Assembly (NCBI RefSeq): GCF_000147815.2
Contig: NC_015957.1
Location: 5,456,001-5,520,000 of the forward strand
DNA: 64,000 bases
Direction: 5' to 3'
Origin: Streptomyces violaceusniger Tu 4113
GTDB lineage: Bacteria > Actinomycetota > Actinomycetes > Streptomycetales > Streptomycetaceae
Part shown: positions 8,475-18,510 of the stretch, piece by piece
How the letters are laid out: each line of letters begins with the position of its first letter
Position numbering within the stretch: the stretch's first letter is position 1
Made by a program: the position numbers and the translations under genes
The notes under the pieces: model-generated
What the model was told of the DNA's origin: nothing
What the model saw: only the letters and a program-made list of their open reading frames with translations
The model's database searches: none

Positions 8475-11400
8475 CTACCGCAAACATCCTGCCACTGGCC
8501 GTCCGGGCATCTCGCCGTCCAGCACCCAGCTGAGGTCGTGCTCGGTGTGTTCCCGCGACCGGGCGCTGAGCTGATCGCTGATCCACCTTTTGGTGGGCCG
8601 TGGCACCCGCGGATGGGCGACAAGTGCTTCCAGATCCTCACGGGTTGCCGCGTACGACCGGCGGACCGCGCAGCTCACCAGCCCCAGCGCATACCGCTCG
8701 GGAAAGACCACATGGTCGGCGTCGTCCTCCGGGCCACGCTCCTTGAAGTGCTCCCACAGCGTCCGGTACACGGCCGCAGAACCGTGGTCGAAGATGCTGT
8801 CCATCGCGCCGCGGAGCGCCTTCGCGAGGTGGTTCTCCGCGGCGCGGCCCTGCTGGGAGGCCACGGCCGCGCCGATGACGCGGATCAGCAGCTCGGCGGC
8901 GGGTGCCGCGCCGTGCGCGGTGCTGAGGCGGCGCACCAGTTGGCCGAGCCCGCTGATCAGTCCGGCGTCGGTCGGTGGGGCGAAGGCGAGGTCGAGGGCC
9001 GTGGTGAGGGCCGATGGGGTGAGGGGGCCGGATTTGCAGGCGGCGTGGAGCAGGGCCTTGCGGGCGGCGTTCCGGGTACTGGCCGATGCGTCGTCGAGGC
9101 GGGCGATGTCTCCCGTGGCGTCGAACACCAGCTCCGAGAGGAAGGTGTGTGCCGTGGCGTACTGAGCGGGTTCGCCCGCGGCGATGGTTCCCACCAGCCC
9201 GAGGAAGGCCGCCCGGGTCTTCTGGTCGGAGAAGGTGCCGTACCGCGGCAGGAGTTGGGTCAGCTCGGGTGCGGGGAGAGTGCCGGCCGACACGGAGCAT
9301 TCCCAGAGCGTGAGTGCCTGGCGCTGCCGCTTTCCGCTGTGGCCCTCGGCGATTTCGTCCGCGATCAGCCCGGTGAGGGCGGAGGCCGAGGCGCGTAGCG
9401 CGCCCAGCACCCGCTCGTGGGCGAGGGGTGGCAGCGGGCCGGTGCCCTTCTTGGCCCGGCCGGTGGTGAGGGCTTCAAGGAGCACGGTGTCGGCGTCCAT
9501 GAGCGACAGGTTCACCAGCAGGCCGATGTGGCGCTCGGTGTGCAGACCGGAGTCCGTGACGGCCCGGTGGAGTGAGCGGCGGACGAGGTTGCGGGCGGCC
9601 GCGGGGGCGGTGGTCGCCTTCTCGATCCTGCTCACCGCGGTGGGGTGGCCGCCGAGCGCGGCCGGCAGAAGGAGCGTGGCCAGGCCGTCCCGGGACAGCC
9701 ACAGGTCGGAGTCGGCGTCCCAGCCGGAGTGTTCCAGGACCTGCCGGACGCGGTGCGGGGGAACGTCGCGGTTGGCGAGGATCCGGCGGGCGACCAGCGC
9801 TCGCCGCTGCGGGGGCGGGACCGGCTGGTTCTCGGGGCAGGGCAGGGCCTTCAGCATGACCGCGAGCCGGTGTACGAGGCTTTCCGCGGCGGCGCAGTCG
9901 GCGCTGAGCAGTTGGGGAAAGACCATCCGGTGCTGCAGTGCGTGGAGCGCTCCTTGTCCGATGATGTCCAGACAGCGGTCGAGGGTGGCCTCGATGGCCC
10001 AGTGGCCGTGCGGCAGCGTGGCCAGGATCGCTGTGGCGGCGATGAGTCCGGCGCTGCCCGCGATGTCGTGGTCGTCCGCTTCGAGTAGCGCCACCGCATG
10101 GTCGAGGCGATGTGTCCAGGGGTGGGTTCCGGGGGCCGGATCGCCGTCGGCGCCGTGAGCGCCGTCGCCGGGGAGTCCGTGGTCATGGGTCCACGAGGCG
10201 GCCACCACCCTGGCCAGGGCCGATTGGAAGAGCTCGAGGTCGTACGACTTCGGCGCGACGCGCACACGCTGGACACGCTCCTGGACGGCGGCGGCCCACT
10301 CCGGCGAGCCCAGTGTCCCCCAGTGCCGGGCCCACAGGGTCATGACCCCGGACGCCAGCTCCGCCAGCCCCCGGGACAGGCCGAAGTCGAGCATCTCCAT
10401 GAGGCCCTGCCGGGCGGATGCCACATCGACGTGTGACGTCAGCACGAGCAGCCGAGGCAGGACCTCGATGCCCGCGCCGCCCGTACGGCGCCCCGTCAGT
10501 TCCCGTACGCAGCCCCAGTCGGCCAGCGCGGCATGGACGGTGAGCGAGTTCTGGGCGGCCAGCCGTTCCAGCGCTTCGAGCACGGCCTCCTGCAGGCTGG
10601 GCTCCTTCCTCTCCCACAGCCCGCGGAGCTGCGGGAGGAGGGCGTCGACGTCCGTGTCGCGTACGGTCGGGGCCAGGACCGCGTACCGTCGGGCGACGCC
10701 GTGCGGCGCCGTCGCGAGCAGCGGCCCGACGGACACGCCCACGGCCGGATTCCGCGCCGCGACGGCCACGGCGACGGTGTGCAGGATGACGGCGTCCTCG
10801 TGCGCCGCCATCCGCATCAGGGTGTCCCGTACCGGGCCGCGATACCTTTCTGACCCGGCGGCCAGCATGAGGAACTGTTCGAGGATCGCCCCGACGAAGA
10901 AGTCACGGGGATGGGACCCGACCCACTCGCACAGCGACAGCAGCGCTCCCGCCCCGGTGCGGAGCAGCAGGCCACGCGCGGCCGCGTACTCGAACATGGT
11001 CTGGTGGAAGAAGTGGATACCGTCCGAGGCTCCCCTGGCCAGCACGCCCCGGTCGGTCAGCAGCTCCAGGGACGACCGGACGCGGGCCGGTTCGTACGGC
11101 CGCGAGGGGCGTGGGCCGCCGTGCGCCGAGGTGAGCCGCTCGACCAGCTCCTCGCGCGACAGCTCGGTCCGGCCCGCCGACATCAGCACGACGGCGATCG
11201 CGCCGGTGATCGAGGAGAGGTCCTCCGGCGCCATGGCGCTCTGATTGCCGTGATGGCGGCGGTCGGTGACGACCCGATGGTCCCAGTAGCGGCGGTAGAG
11301 GCCTGTGGCGTCGATCTCGGCGCTGGGGAACGCCCCGTCGTCCCGGGCGAGTTCGAACAGCAGCCGCAACTGGAGGGGGCTTCTGCACACCTCGCGCACC

Positions 11401-13003
11401 GGCAGTCCGCGGGCGACGGGCTCCATCAGCCTCCGTACCCGTGCCTCGTCATCCCGGGGAACGGCGTCGGGGCAGTAGAGCGCGGCGTGTCCACGGATGG
11501 CGTGCGGAATCTCGCTGTCGTCGTACGGACCCAGCGACATCCGGATGAACCCGGTGCGCAGCCGGTTCGCCTCCTCCGGCCGCGAGGTCAGCACCAGGCG
11601 GACACCGGCGGCGGCGAGATCCTCGCACAGATCGAGCAGCGTCATCTCGTGGTAGTCGTCGTGCAGCAGCAGATCGGCGGTGTCGAGGAGCACGACCGGT
11701 GTACGCCCCCGCGTCCGGGCGTGCGTCGCCCCGGACACCACTGTCGCGGGGGTCAGCATGGGCCTCCCGGGGGCGCCGCTCAGGGGGCGCAGCAGCCAGG
11801 CGGCGTTCACCAGGAACACCTCGGCGTCCTCCAGGGCGGTCAGATCCCGGGCGAGGCCCACAACAGGCTGCTCTTGCCGTTTCCGGCGTCCCCGGTGACC
11901 AGGACCGCCTTCGGATCACCGTCGTAGAGGGCCTCCACCGCCCGGTCCTGGACGGCGCGCCGTACGTAGAGTCCGCCGCTGAGCTGCGGCGGGGAGCCGG
12001 TGCCGCGGTCCGGGCGGGGGGAATCCACGAGGTCCAGGTCGTCCGAGAACCTCCGGGCCCAGCGGAGGAGCTGGCGGTGTGCGGCCGGGCCGGTGTCGTC
12101 CGCTGGGGTTCCCGCATCCGGATGCGGGAACGGGGCGGAGGGCTGAGCAGGGGCCGGGGCCGACGGGCCCTCCGGGAATCGTTCCGGTGCCGGGCCCGTG
12201 GGAGTCCCCGGCCCGGGCAGGGCCGGGCCGCCACCGGGCGGCAGTTCGCGGAGGACGGAGAAGGCGAAGGCGGCGGCGTTGCGCGCCGCGCGGGACTGCC
12301 AGCCCTCGGCATCGGCGTCGTACTTCTCCCCGTCGGCCCGGTCGCTGATTCCGCGGACGATCAGGGCGGGCAAGGCGGCGTTGAGATGGGCCGCCTGCGC
12401 CACGCCCGCGCCCTCCATCTCGATGGCGGCGGCGTCCTGGTAGTTCCGGCGCAGTTGCCGTCGCAGCGGCGAGTCCGCCGAGTTGAGGACGACCTCCCCG
12501 GCGGCCACGGGCTTGAGGTGGACGGCCGGACAGGAGGCGCCAGGTGAACGTTCCGGCAGCAGCCCGGTCCAGGAACCGGACCTGCGGGCGTAGCGGGCGA
12601 GCTGGTCGAGTTCCTGACGTACCGGCCAGACCCTCGGGCGGGAGTGGAACTCGCCGTCCTCGTCCTTGCCGCCGTGGTAGGCGTACACATGCGTGGCCAC
12701 GACGACGTCCCCGAGCTCGATATCGCCCTTGAGCGCCCCGGCCACCCCGACGAATGCCACGGCGCGCGGGTGGAACATGGCGATCGCCCGCTCGGTCAGC
12801 ACGGCCGCGCCCTGGTTGCCGTCGCCGAGTTCGGCAAGCGCCACCCGCCACGGCGTACCGTCGAGCCGTCCCACCTCGAACAGGGTGCCGCTCGGGTGGA
12901 GTTGCGGCCGGGGATCGACCAGGTGCGCCCGAACCGCCTCGTACTCCACGTCCAGTGCGGTCAGCACGACAAGCGAATCACTGTGATGCCCGGCGCTCTC
13001 CAC
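8475..13003 (-). pseudogene. Nucleoside phosphorylase-NACHT STAND protein, frame-broken after Walker A
   Basis: Two overlapping frames read as one protein of about 1,509 residues. Frame 1 (13003-11840, GTG start after a GGGGGGA ribosome site) has a nucleoside phosphorylase/nucleosidase domain at about residues 8-250 (FVGVAGALKGDIELGDVVVA; EMEGAG 195-200; RGISDRADGEK 217-227), a Pro-rich linker, and a Walker A GDAGNGKS at 371-378. Frame 2 (11861-8475) continues with Walker B VVLLDTADLLL, a sensor-like LTSRPEE, and a long helical repeat region to the end. Inserting one G in the minus-strand GGG run (11857-11859) restores LLWGLARDLTALE across the junction. Phosphorylase-NACHT fusions are known or predicted anti-phage STAND proteins: the NACHT part senses, the nucleosidase part is the effector. 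As written the protein would end just after Walker A. This may be a true lesion or an assembly indel. Confidence 0.8.
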
Positions 13004-13180
13004 GTTTCCCCCCGGCCACGGTCGACCCTGGTGCGGCCCGCGGGCGAAATGCTACCGTCCGCCGGACTCCTGGGGCTGCGACCACCAGGAGTGGTGAACC
13101 GCGACGGGAGTACGAGTCGCCGGACGCGCCTGAGGTCCCGCCGGTACCGCCGGGCAGCGGCGGATGCTTGGATGCGCGGT

Positions 13181-14284
13181 ATGGATCTGTCCCGTACGGG
13201 CGCTTCTGCCCCGAGGCCGACGGCTGTGCCGCCCTTCGACCCCGAACTGAGCGCCGCGCTGGAGCCCTTGGGCAACGGGCCCAGGGAGCCGGTCACTCCC
13301 GGGAATCTCGCCGCCCGGCAAGAGCGGGACGCCGCGACCCGGCCCAGGCCGACGGCCGAGGACCTGCGGGCCGATGGCCGTTTCGAGGTGGCGGAGCTGA
13401 CCGTTCCCGGGCTGCGGGACGGCCCCGATGTCACACTGGTGAGTGTGCGGCCCGCCGGGCGGAAAGGACCGCTGCCGCTGCTGTACTACATGCACGGCGG
13501 CGCGATGATCATGGGCAACGCATGGTCGGTGCTGCCGCGGATCCTTCGCGAGTGGGTCCTCCCGCTGGACATGGCCGTCATCTCGGTCGAGTACCGGCTG
13601 GCACCGCGGACGCGGTACCCCGGACCGCTGGAGGACTGCTACGCGGGGCTTCTCCGGGCCACCGGGCACGCGGGCGAACTGGGCATCGACGCGGACCGCG
13701 TCATCGTCGGCGGGAAGAGCGCCGGTGGCGGCCTCGCCGCGGCCCTCGCCCTGCTGGTCCGTGACCGCGGCGGTCCCGGCATCCTCGGGCAGTTGCTGCT
13801 GTGCCCGATGCTCGACGACCGCGGGCACACGTTCTCCAGCCACCAGATGTCGGGCCTCGGGATGTGGGATCTCATCTCCCATGAGACCGCCTGGAAAGCA
13901 CTGCTGGGTGACGGCTACGGCGCGGCGGACCTGCCTCCCTACGCGGCTCCTGCCCGCGCCACGGACCTGTCCGGTCTCCCGCCGGCGTTCATCGACGTCG
14001 GCTCGGCGGAGATGTTCCGCGACGAAGACGTGGCGTACGCGAACGCGATCTGGCAGGCCGGCGGCCAGGCCGAACTGCACGTATGGCCCGGCGCCTATCA
14101 CGGTTTCGACGGCTTGGCGCCGCAGGCGGCCATCAGTAAAGACGCACGCGAGGCCCGTACCCGCTGGCTGAGGCGCCTCCTCGCCCACTCAAGGAGCACA
14201 AGGAGCACAGAGCCGCGGACCGGGGAACCCCGGGCGCCGGGGGCAAAAGCAGTGGACATCGCGTCCCCCAGCGGTGAATGGTGA
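13181..14284 (+). CDS. HSL-family alpha/beta hydrolase (esterase)
   Basis: 367 residues. The oxyanion-hole motif is YMHGGAMIMG, the nucleophile elbow GKSAGGG, the acid is probably in DVGSAEMFRDED, and the catalytic His is in AYHGFDG. This is the hormone-sensitive-lipase type of short-chain carboxylesterase. No signal peptide is visible, so it should be cytoplasmic. The start is uncertain: ATG at 13172 or 13181, both with weak ribosome sites. A much longer in-frame extension to 12644 runs through the NACHT gene and is rejected. A methyltransferase follows after four bases, so they are probably co-transcribed. Confidence 0.88.
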   Translation: MDLSRTGASAPRPTAVPPFDPELSAALEPLGNGPREPVTPGNLAARQERDAATRPRPTAEDLRADGRFEVAELTVPGLRDGPDVTLVSVRPAGRKGPLPLLYYMHGGAMIMGNAWSVLPRILREWVLPLDMAVISVEYRLAPRTRYPGPLEDCYAGLLRATGHAGELGIDADRVIVGGKSAGGGLAAALALLVRDRGGPGILGQLLLCPMLDDRGHTFSSHQMSGLGMWDLISHETAWKALLGDGYGAADLPPYAAPARATDLSGLPPAFIDVGSAEMFRDEDVAYANAIWQAGGQAELHVWPGAYHGFDGLAPQAAISKDAREARTRWLRRLLAHSRSTRSTEPRTGEPRAPGAKAVDIASPSGEW

Positions 14285-14288
14285 CGGT

Positions 14289-15029
14289 ATGAACCAGGAG
14301 GAGATCTGGGACGTCGACGCCGCCCAGCGCTACGACACGCCGGGCACGGGCATGTTCGCGTCCGAGATCTTGGAGCCGGCCGTGGACCGCCTGGCTGAGC
14401 TCGCAGGCGGCGGAGCGGCGCTCGAGTTCGCCATCGGCACCGGCCGGGTGGCCGTCCCGCTCGCCGGACGAGGGGTCCCGGTCACCGGGATCGAGCTGTC
14501 GCTTCCGATGATCCGTCAACTGCGTACCAGGGCCGACGAAGCGACGATCCCCGTGATCGTGGGCGACATGGCGACTTCCGTGGCTCCCGGGGAGTACACG
14601 CTCGTCTATCTCGTCTACAACACCATCTCCAACCTGCTCACCCAAGCCGAGCAGGTGGAGTGCTTCGGCAACGCCGCCCGCCACCTCGAGCCCGGTGGCA
14701 GGTTCGTGATCGAACTCTGGGTGCCCGAGCTGCGCAAGCTCCCGCCGGGCCAGACGGGCACCGTCTGGCAAGCCGAGCCCGGCTACATCGGGTTGGACAC
14801 CTACGACGTACTGCGCCAGCACGTCGTCTCACACCACTTCCGGTTCGACGACAGCAAGGAAGCTCGGCTGACCCGCAGTCCGCACCGGTACATCTGGCCG
14901 GCCGAACTCGACCTCATGGCTCAGCTCGCCGGATTCGAGTTGGAGACCAGGCATGCGGACTGGTCCGGCGCCGAATTCACCGCCGAGTCGCGCTCTCATG
15001 TCTCCGTCTACCGCATCCCGCCGAGCTGA
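14289..15029 (+). CDS. Class I SAM-dependent methyltransferase
   Basis: 246 residues with a SAM-binding motif I (ALEFAIGTGRVAVPLAGRG), acidic motif after strand 2 (VTGIELS), and PVIVGDMATS. The substrate is unknown. ATG at 14289 is preferred over GTG at 14274, which would overlap the esterase stop. It sits directly downstream of the esterase, so a joint role is possible. Confidence 0.85.
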   Translation: MNQEEIWDVDAAQRYDTPGTGMFASEILEPAVDRLAELAGGGAALEFAIGTGRVAVPLAGRGVPVTGIELSLPMIRQLRTRADEATIPVIVGDMATSVAPGEYTLVYLVYNTISNLLTQAEQVECFGNAARHLEPGGRFVIELWVPELRKLPPGQTGTVWQAEPGYIGLDTYDVLRQHVVSHHFRFDDSKEARLTRSPHRYIWPAELDLMAQLAGFELETRHADWSGAEFTAESRSHVSVYRIPPS

Positions 15030-15115
15030 GCATGGGGAACGGGTGGGGCCGATCGCTTTCTCGGTACGGGAGTTACGGGAGTAGCGTCGCCCTTGGGCCG
15101 ACTGCCCTTTTCGTG

Positions 15116-15371
15116 ATGCGCGAGGACAGGAAGAGCCCCCAGTCGACCCGGAGCAGTTACGTCTTCGTGGGCGTGTTCTTCATCGTCGCCACGCTCGTGC
15201 AAATGGTCAGGGCGGTGGCCCAGCACCAACCGGCCATGGTCACCGGCATCCTCCTGGCGGCCAGTGTGCTCAGCGGTGCGATGGCAGCTGAGCCGTCGCG
15301 GCCGTACGCGGCTCGGCTTCTCCCTGCTGGTCGTCGGCATGACCGCCCTCGCTTTCGCCGAGCTCCTCTGA
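15116..15371 (+). pseudogene. Small membrane protein, apparently frameshifted
   Basis: Starting at ATG 15116 the frame encodes a charged N-terminus (MREDRKSPQSTRSSY) and two hydrophobic stretches (VFVGVFFIVATLVQMV and MVTGILLAASVLSGAM). It then turns into low-quality arginine-rich sequence. The next frame from about 15335 reads RLGFSLLVVGMTALAFAELL and stops at 15371, which looks like the missing third membrane segment. A one-base gain between about 15300 and 15335 would explain this. Not recognised as a named family. Confidence 0.45.
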
Positions 15372-15429
15372 GCCGGGGTTGACCACTCGTCCGGCGTGGC
15401 GCCCACCCGTCCGCCCAAGCCCTGTTGCG

Positions 15430-15462
15430 CGGCAGCCTCCTGTCCACAACAGGAGGCTGCCG
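15430..15462. terminator. Strong bidirectional hairpin terminator
   Basis: Perfect 14-bp arms (CGGCAGCCTCCTGT / ACAGGAGGCTGCCG) with a five-base loop CCACA, between a plus-strand and a minus-strand gene that converge. Confidence 0.85.
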
Positions 15463-15511
15463 TGTTGATGCGGTGCGGGGCGATGGGTCAAGGACCTCCC
15501 GCGTCGGGCAG

Positions 15512-16420
15512 TTATGGGCGAGCGGAGGCCAGCTCTCTCAAGCGGGGTTCTCCGACCATGGTCAGCATGTCGGTGTGGCGTGGATACCAGCCCAGTTGAC
15601 GGCGGGTACGTGGCGCGCGGCAGCGGCTGGACGCCGCCATGATCAGGGCGCCGAACTGCCCCCAGATGGCGGCCGCCTCTCCTTCGTCGACGCTGCGCGT
15701 GCCGCATCCCAAGTCGTCGGCCACCCACTCCGCGATCCACCGATTCGGCGTCTCACCCGCCACTGCGTGGTAGAGCGCTCCAGAGGTTCCCTTCTCGAAG
15801 GCCAGCGCGAACAGGCGGGTCACGTCGTCGACATGGACGTGGCTGTAGGTGTTCAGGCCCTCGCCGACGTAGCACGCCGCGCCCGTCGCGGCCACCGACC
15901 GGTAGACCATCGGCAGATGCCCGTGGTCCCCGGACCCCCAGATCAGACCGGGGCGGATGACCATCGCCCGCATGCCGTGCGAGGCAGCGGCCAGCACCTT
16001 GTCCTCGACGGCTTTGCGCGCGGTGGCCAGGGGTTCGACGGTGAAGGAATCGTCTTCGGCGAAACTGTCCTGGCTCCAGGCGCCCGCGGTGCGCTGGAGA
16101 AACACACCGCTGCCGGAGAGGAACACCAGTGTCCTTCCGCTGCCGGCCAGGGTCTGGATCAGCTCGTCGAGGGTCGCGGTTTCTTGGGCCGGGTCTGCCT
16201 GGGCCGCGTAGATGACGGTGTCGGCGAGGCGTGCCGCGCTGATCGTCTCGGGCCGCCGCGTCTCCAGGTCGCCCGCAACCGGGGTGATGCCTTGGGCCTT
16301 GAGAGCAACGGCCGCGGCCTCGGTGCGGGCCAGGCCGGTGACGTGATGCCCCGCGCCCGCCAGGTGGCGGGTGACGGCTCCGCCGACGAAGCCGGTGGCG
16401 CCGATGACGAAGATCTCCAT
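15512..16420 (-). CDS. NAD-dependent epimerase/dehydratase-like protein
   Basis: 302 residues of the extended/atypical SDR group: dinucleotide motif IGATGFVGGAVTRHL at the N-terminus, VIRPGLIWGSGDHG, and a HVHVDDV segment typical of NAD(P)-binding epimerases. The usual YxxxK is not obvious, so catalytic activity is uncertain. It follows the SDR gene at 16432 after 11 bases, forming a two-gene operon divergent from a MarR regulator. Confidence 0.85.
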   Translation of the reverse strand: MEIFVIGATGFVGGAVTRHLAGAGHHVTGLARTEAAAVALKAQGITPVAGDLETRRPETISAARLADTVIYAAQADPAQETATLDELIQTLAGSGRTLVFLSGSGVFLQRTAGAWSQDSFAEDDSFTVEPLATARKAVEDKVLAAASHGMRAMVIRPGLIWGSGDHGHLPMVYRSVAATGAACYVGEGLNTYSHVHVDDVTRLFALAFEKGTSGALYHAVAGETPNRWIAEWVADDLGCGTRSVDEGEAAAIWGQFGALIMAASSRCRAPRTRRQLGWYPRHTDMLTMVGEPRLRELASARP

Positions 16421-16431
16421 GACGGTTCCCC

Positions 16432-17184
16432 TCAGCCCGGCAGTGTGCTGATCTCGCCGCCGTCGGCGAAGAGGATCGCGCCGTTGATGTAGCTGCTTGC
16501 AGGACTGGCGAGGAAGGCGACGATCTCGGCGATCTCATGCGGCTCACCCACCCGGCCTCGGGCGTTGACCTGGTCCAGCGCGGCGATCTGGTCTCCGAAG
16601 ATGGCGGAGGTCCCGTCGGTCTTCACCGGGCCGGGTGAGACGGTGTTGACCCGCACCCCGCTGCCACCGAACTCCGTGGCCCAGTAGCGGGTGAGGATCT
16701 CGACGCCGGCCTTGGAGGCCCCGTAGGCGGCGCCAATCGGCGCGGGGGTCCTGGCAGCACTGGATCCGATCGTGATGACCGCGCCGTGTCCCCGCCCGGC
16801 CATGGCCGGGGCGAGTGCGCCGACCAGGAGGAACGGGGCTCGGGTATTGACCGCGATATGCCGGTCGAAGCCGGCGGCGTCGGTCTGCGCGGTCGGTGCG
16901 AAGGCGTAGAGACCCGCGTTGTTCACCAGGATGTCCACCTCACCCGCGTCCGAGGCGAGCTGCAACGTGTCCTCGGCGCTGGTCAGGTCCGCGGCGATGA
17001 ACCGGGCGGATCCGCCCGACTCCGCGATCTCCTTGACCAGGGCCTCGCCACGGGCGCGGTCCCTTCCGTGGAGGACGACCTCCGCGCCCTGTCCGGCAAG
17101 ACGCTGGGCCACGGCACGGCCGATGCCCGAGGTGGCTCCGGTCACCAGGGCGGTGCTGCCCTGCAGCGGGGTGCTGACACTCAT
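16432..17184 (-). CDS. Short-chain dehydrogenase/reductase (SDR)
   Basis: 250 residues with TGATSGIGRAVAQRL, NNAG, the serine in TIGSSAA, YGASK catalytic pair, and NTVSPGPVKTD. It is a classical SDR of unknown substrate. The ATG at 17184 has AGGAAG upstream. First gene of a two-gene operon (with the epimerase-like gene), separated from the divergent MarR gene by a region carrying a perfect 10-bp palindrome. Confidence 0.92.
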   Translation of the reverse strand: MSVSTPLQGSTALVTGATSGIGRAVAQRLAGQGAEVVLHGRDRARGEALVKEIAESGGSARFIAADLTSAEDTLQLASDAGEVDILVNNAGLYAFAPTAQTDAAGFDRHIAVNTRAPFLLVGALAPAMAGRGHGAVITIGSSAARTPAPIGAAYGASKAGVEILTRYWATEFGGSGVRVNTVSPGPVKTDGTSAIFGDQIAALDQVNARGRVGEPHEIAEIVAFLASPASSYINGAILFADGGEISTLPG

Positions 17185-17291
17185 CACGATCTCACTTCCT
17201 GTCCAACTGTCCACGTAGGTAGGAGGGTGCGCACGCGGCAGGACGGGCCTGCTGGCGGCGGTTCGCATCCCTCGACAGAAACTATGCGCGA

Positions 17292-17318
17292 CAGATGTTC
17301 TGTTCACAAGAACATCTG
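17292..17318. promoter_or_regulatory. Candidate MarR operator
   Basis: CAGATGTTCT and AGAACATCTG form a perfect 10-bp inverted repeat with a seven-base spacer, in the only gap between the divergent SDR operon and the MarR gene. Size, symmetry and place suit a MarR dimer site controlling both directions. Confidence 0.75.
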
Positions 17319-17348
17319 CCACGCCGCCGAATGGGGTACATTGACGGC

Positions 17349-17864
17349 GTGAGCGCTTCACCTTCCGCTGCCAACGGCGGCGCCGACGCCGCCACGCGCG
17401 GCACCACCCGCGAAACCGGGCTCGAATCGGATCTTGGGTGGGCCATCCGCATGGTCTCCTCGGCCTTCCGCCGAGTGGCCACCAGTTCCGTGGCGGACCT
17501 GCCCGGTGGGCCACGGGGCTATCTGGTCCTGGTCGCCGTGGCGTCCGGCGAACCGCCGTCCCAGCTCGCTCTCGCCCAGCAGGTGAACCTCGACCGCACC
17601 GTCATGACGTACCTGCTTGACGATCTCGAGGCGCGTCGGCTGATCACCCGCAGGCCCGACCCCCGCGACCGGCGGGCGCGCCAAGTGCTGATCACCGAAG
17701 AGGGGCGCGACCACCTCGAGCGAGCCCAGCACCACCTGTCCATCGCCGAGGCGCGCCTGCTCGCCGATCTCGATGAGCACGACGCTCGGCAACTGCGCCT
17801 TCTTCTGACGCGCGTCGCCAAAACCGCTCAGCGCGAAGCGCTGGCCCCCCAGGCCGACTGCTGA
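17349..17864 (+). CDS. MarR-family regulator
   Basis: 171 residues with the winged helix-turn-helix (PSQLALAQQVNLDRTVMTYL, DDLEARRLITRRPDPRDRRA) in the middle and helical dimerisation ends. It likely represses the divergent SDR/epimerase operon and itself through the palindrome at 17292-17318. The start is uncertain: GTG 17349 is preferred, an ATG at 17331 is in frame, and an upstream ATG at 17295 would lie inside the palindrome. Confidence 0.88.
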   Translation: MSASPSAANGGADAATRGTTRETGLESDLGWAIRMVSSAFRRVATSSVADLPGGPRGYLVLVAVASGEPPSQLALAQQVNLDRTVMTYLLDDLEARRLITRRPDPRDRRARQVLITEEGRDHLERAQHHLSIAEARLLADLDEHDARQLRLLLTRVAKTAQREALAPQADC

Positions 17865-17898
17865 GGCGGCCCAAGACGCCTCGCCGCGTCGTCCGGTG

Positions 17899-18510
17899 CT
17901 ACGAGCTCGGGGACGGGTTCGTGGATGGGTTCCTGGACGGGTTCGTGGAGTCGGCCAGGGACTCCAGGGCGGGCAGCGCGGTGTACAGCGCCCGCTGTTC
18001 CTCGGGGCTCAGCGTCTCGATCCGCGCGGCGAGCCGGGCGGCGGTCTCGTGGCGCACGGTGTGGAGGAGCTGACGACCGGGGTCGGTGAGGGCGATCAGG
18101 CTGGCGCGGCGGTCCTCGGGGTCGGGGGTGCGCTCGATCCAGCCGGCGGCGTCGAGCAGATCGACCATGCGGGACGTGGTCGGCAGGGCGATGCCCAGCC
18201 GGGTCGCGAGGGCGCTGATGCGCATCGGGCCGTGGGTGTCGAGCGCTCCCAGGGCCGCCTGGCGGCTGGGGGTGAGATCACCGTGTTCGCCCCGGGTGCC
18301 CCGCAGGCCGGGGAGCAGATGCTGGAGGGCGGTACGGAGCCGTTCGGCCAGCTCCCCCGATTCCGGAACGGCGGGACTCGGGGCTACGGAGCCCTCAGCC
18401 ACGGCACCCGGTGTGGCGGTGCCCGGGGTGTTGGCGCCTGGACTGGCAGGGCCCGGGGCGGTGGGGCCTGAGGCGGTGGGGTCGGAGGCGGTGGGGTCGA
18501 GCGCGGTCAT
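17899..18510 (-). CDS. MarR-family regulator with repetitive N- and C-termini
   Basis: 203 residues. The central winged helix is clear (LTPSRQAALGALDTHGPMRI; LATRLGIALPTTSRMVDLL; RTPDPEDRRASLIALTDPGR). The first 35 residues are Ala/Thr/Pro repeats, and the last 15 are Asn-Pro-Ser repeats (STNPSRNPSTNPSPSS), probably disordered. The ATG at 18510 has AGGAG and overlaps the MFS stop by four bases (ATGA), so both genes share a message. It probably controls the MFS gene through the repeat at 20476-20497. Confidence 0.9.
   Translation of the reverse strand: MTALDPTASDPTASGPTAPGPASPGANTPGTATPGAVAEGSVAPSPAVPESGELAERLRTALQHLLPGLRGTRGEHGDLTPSRQAALGALDTHGPMRISALATRLGIALPTTSRMVDLLDAAGWIERTPDPEDRRASLIALTDPGRQLLHTVRHETAARLAARIETLSPEEQRALYTALPALESLADSTNPSRNPSTNPSPSS

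Noticed and set aside
12644..13180. Possible 5' extension of the esterase gene
   Set aside because: It runs antisense through the phosphorylase domain and has no esterase similarity; the real start is at 13172 or 13181.
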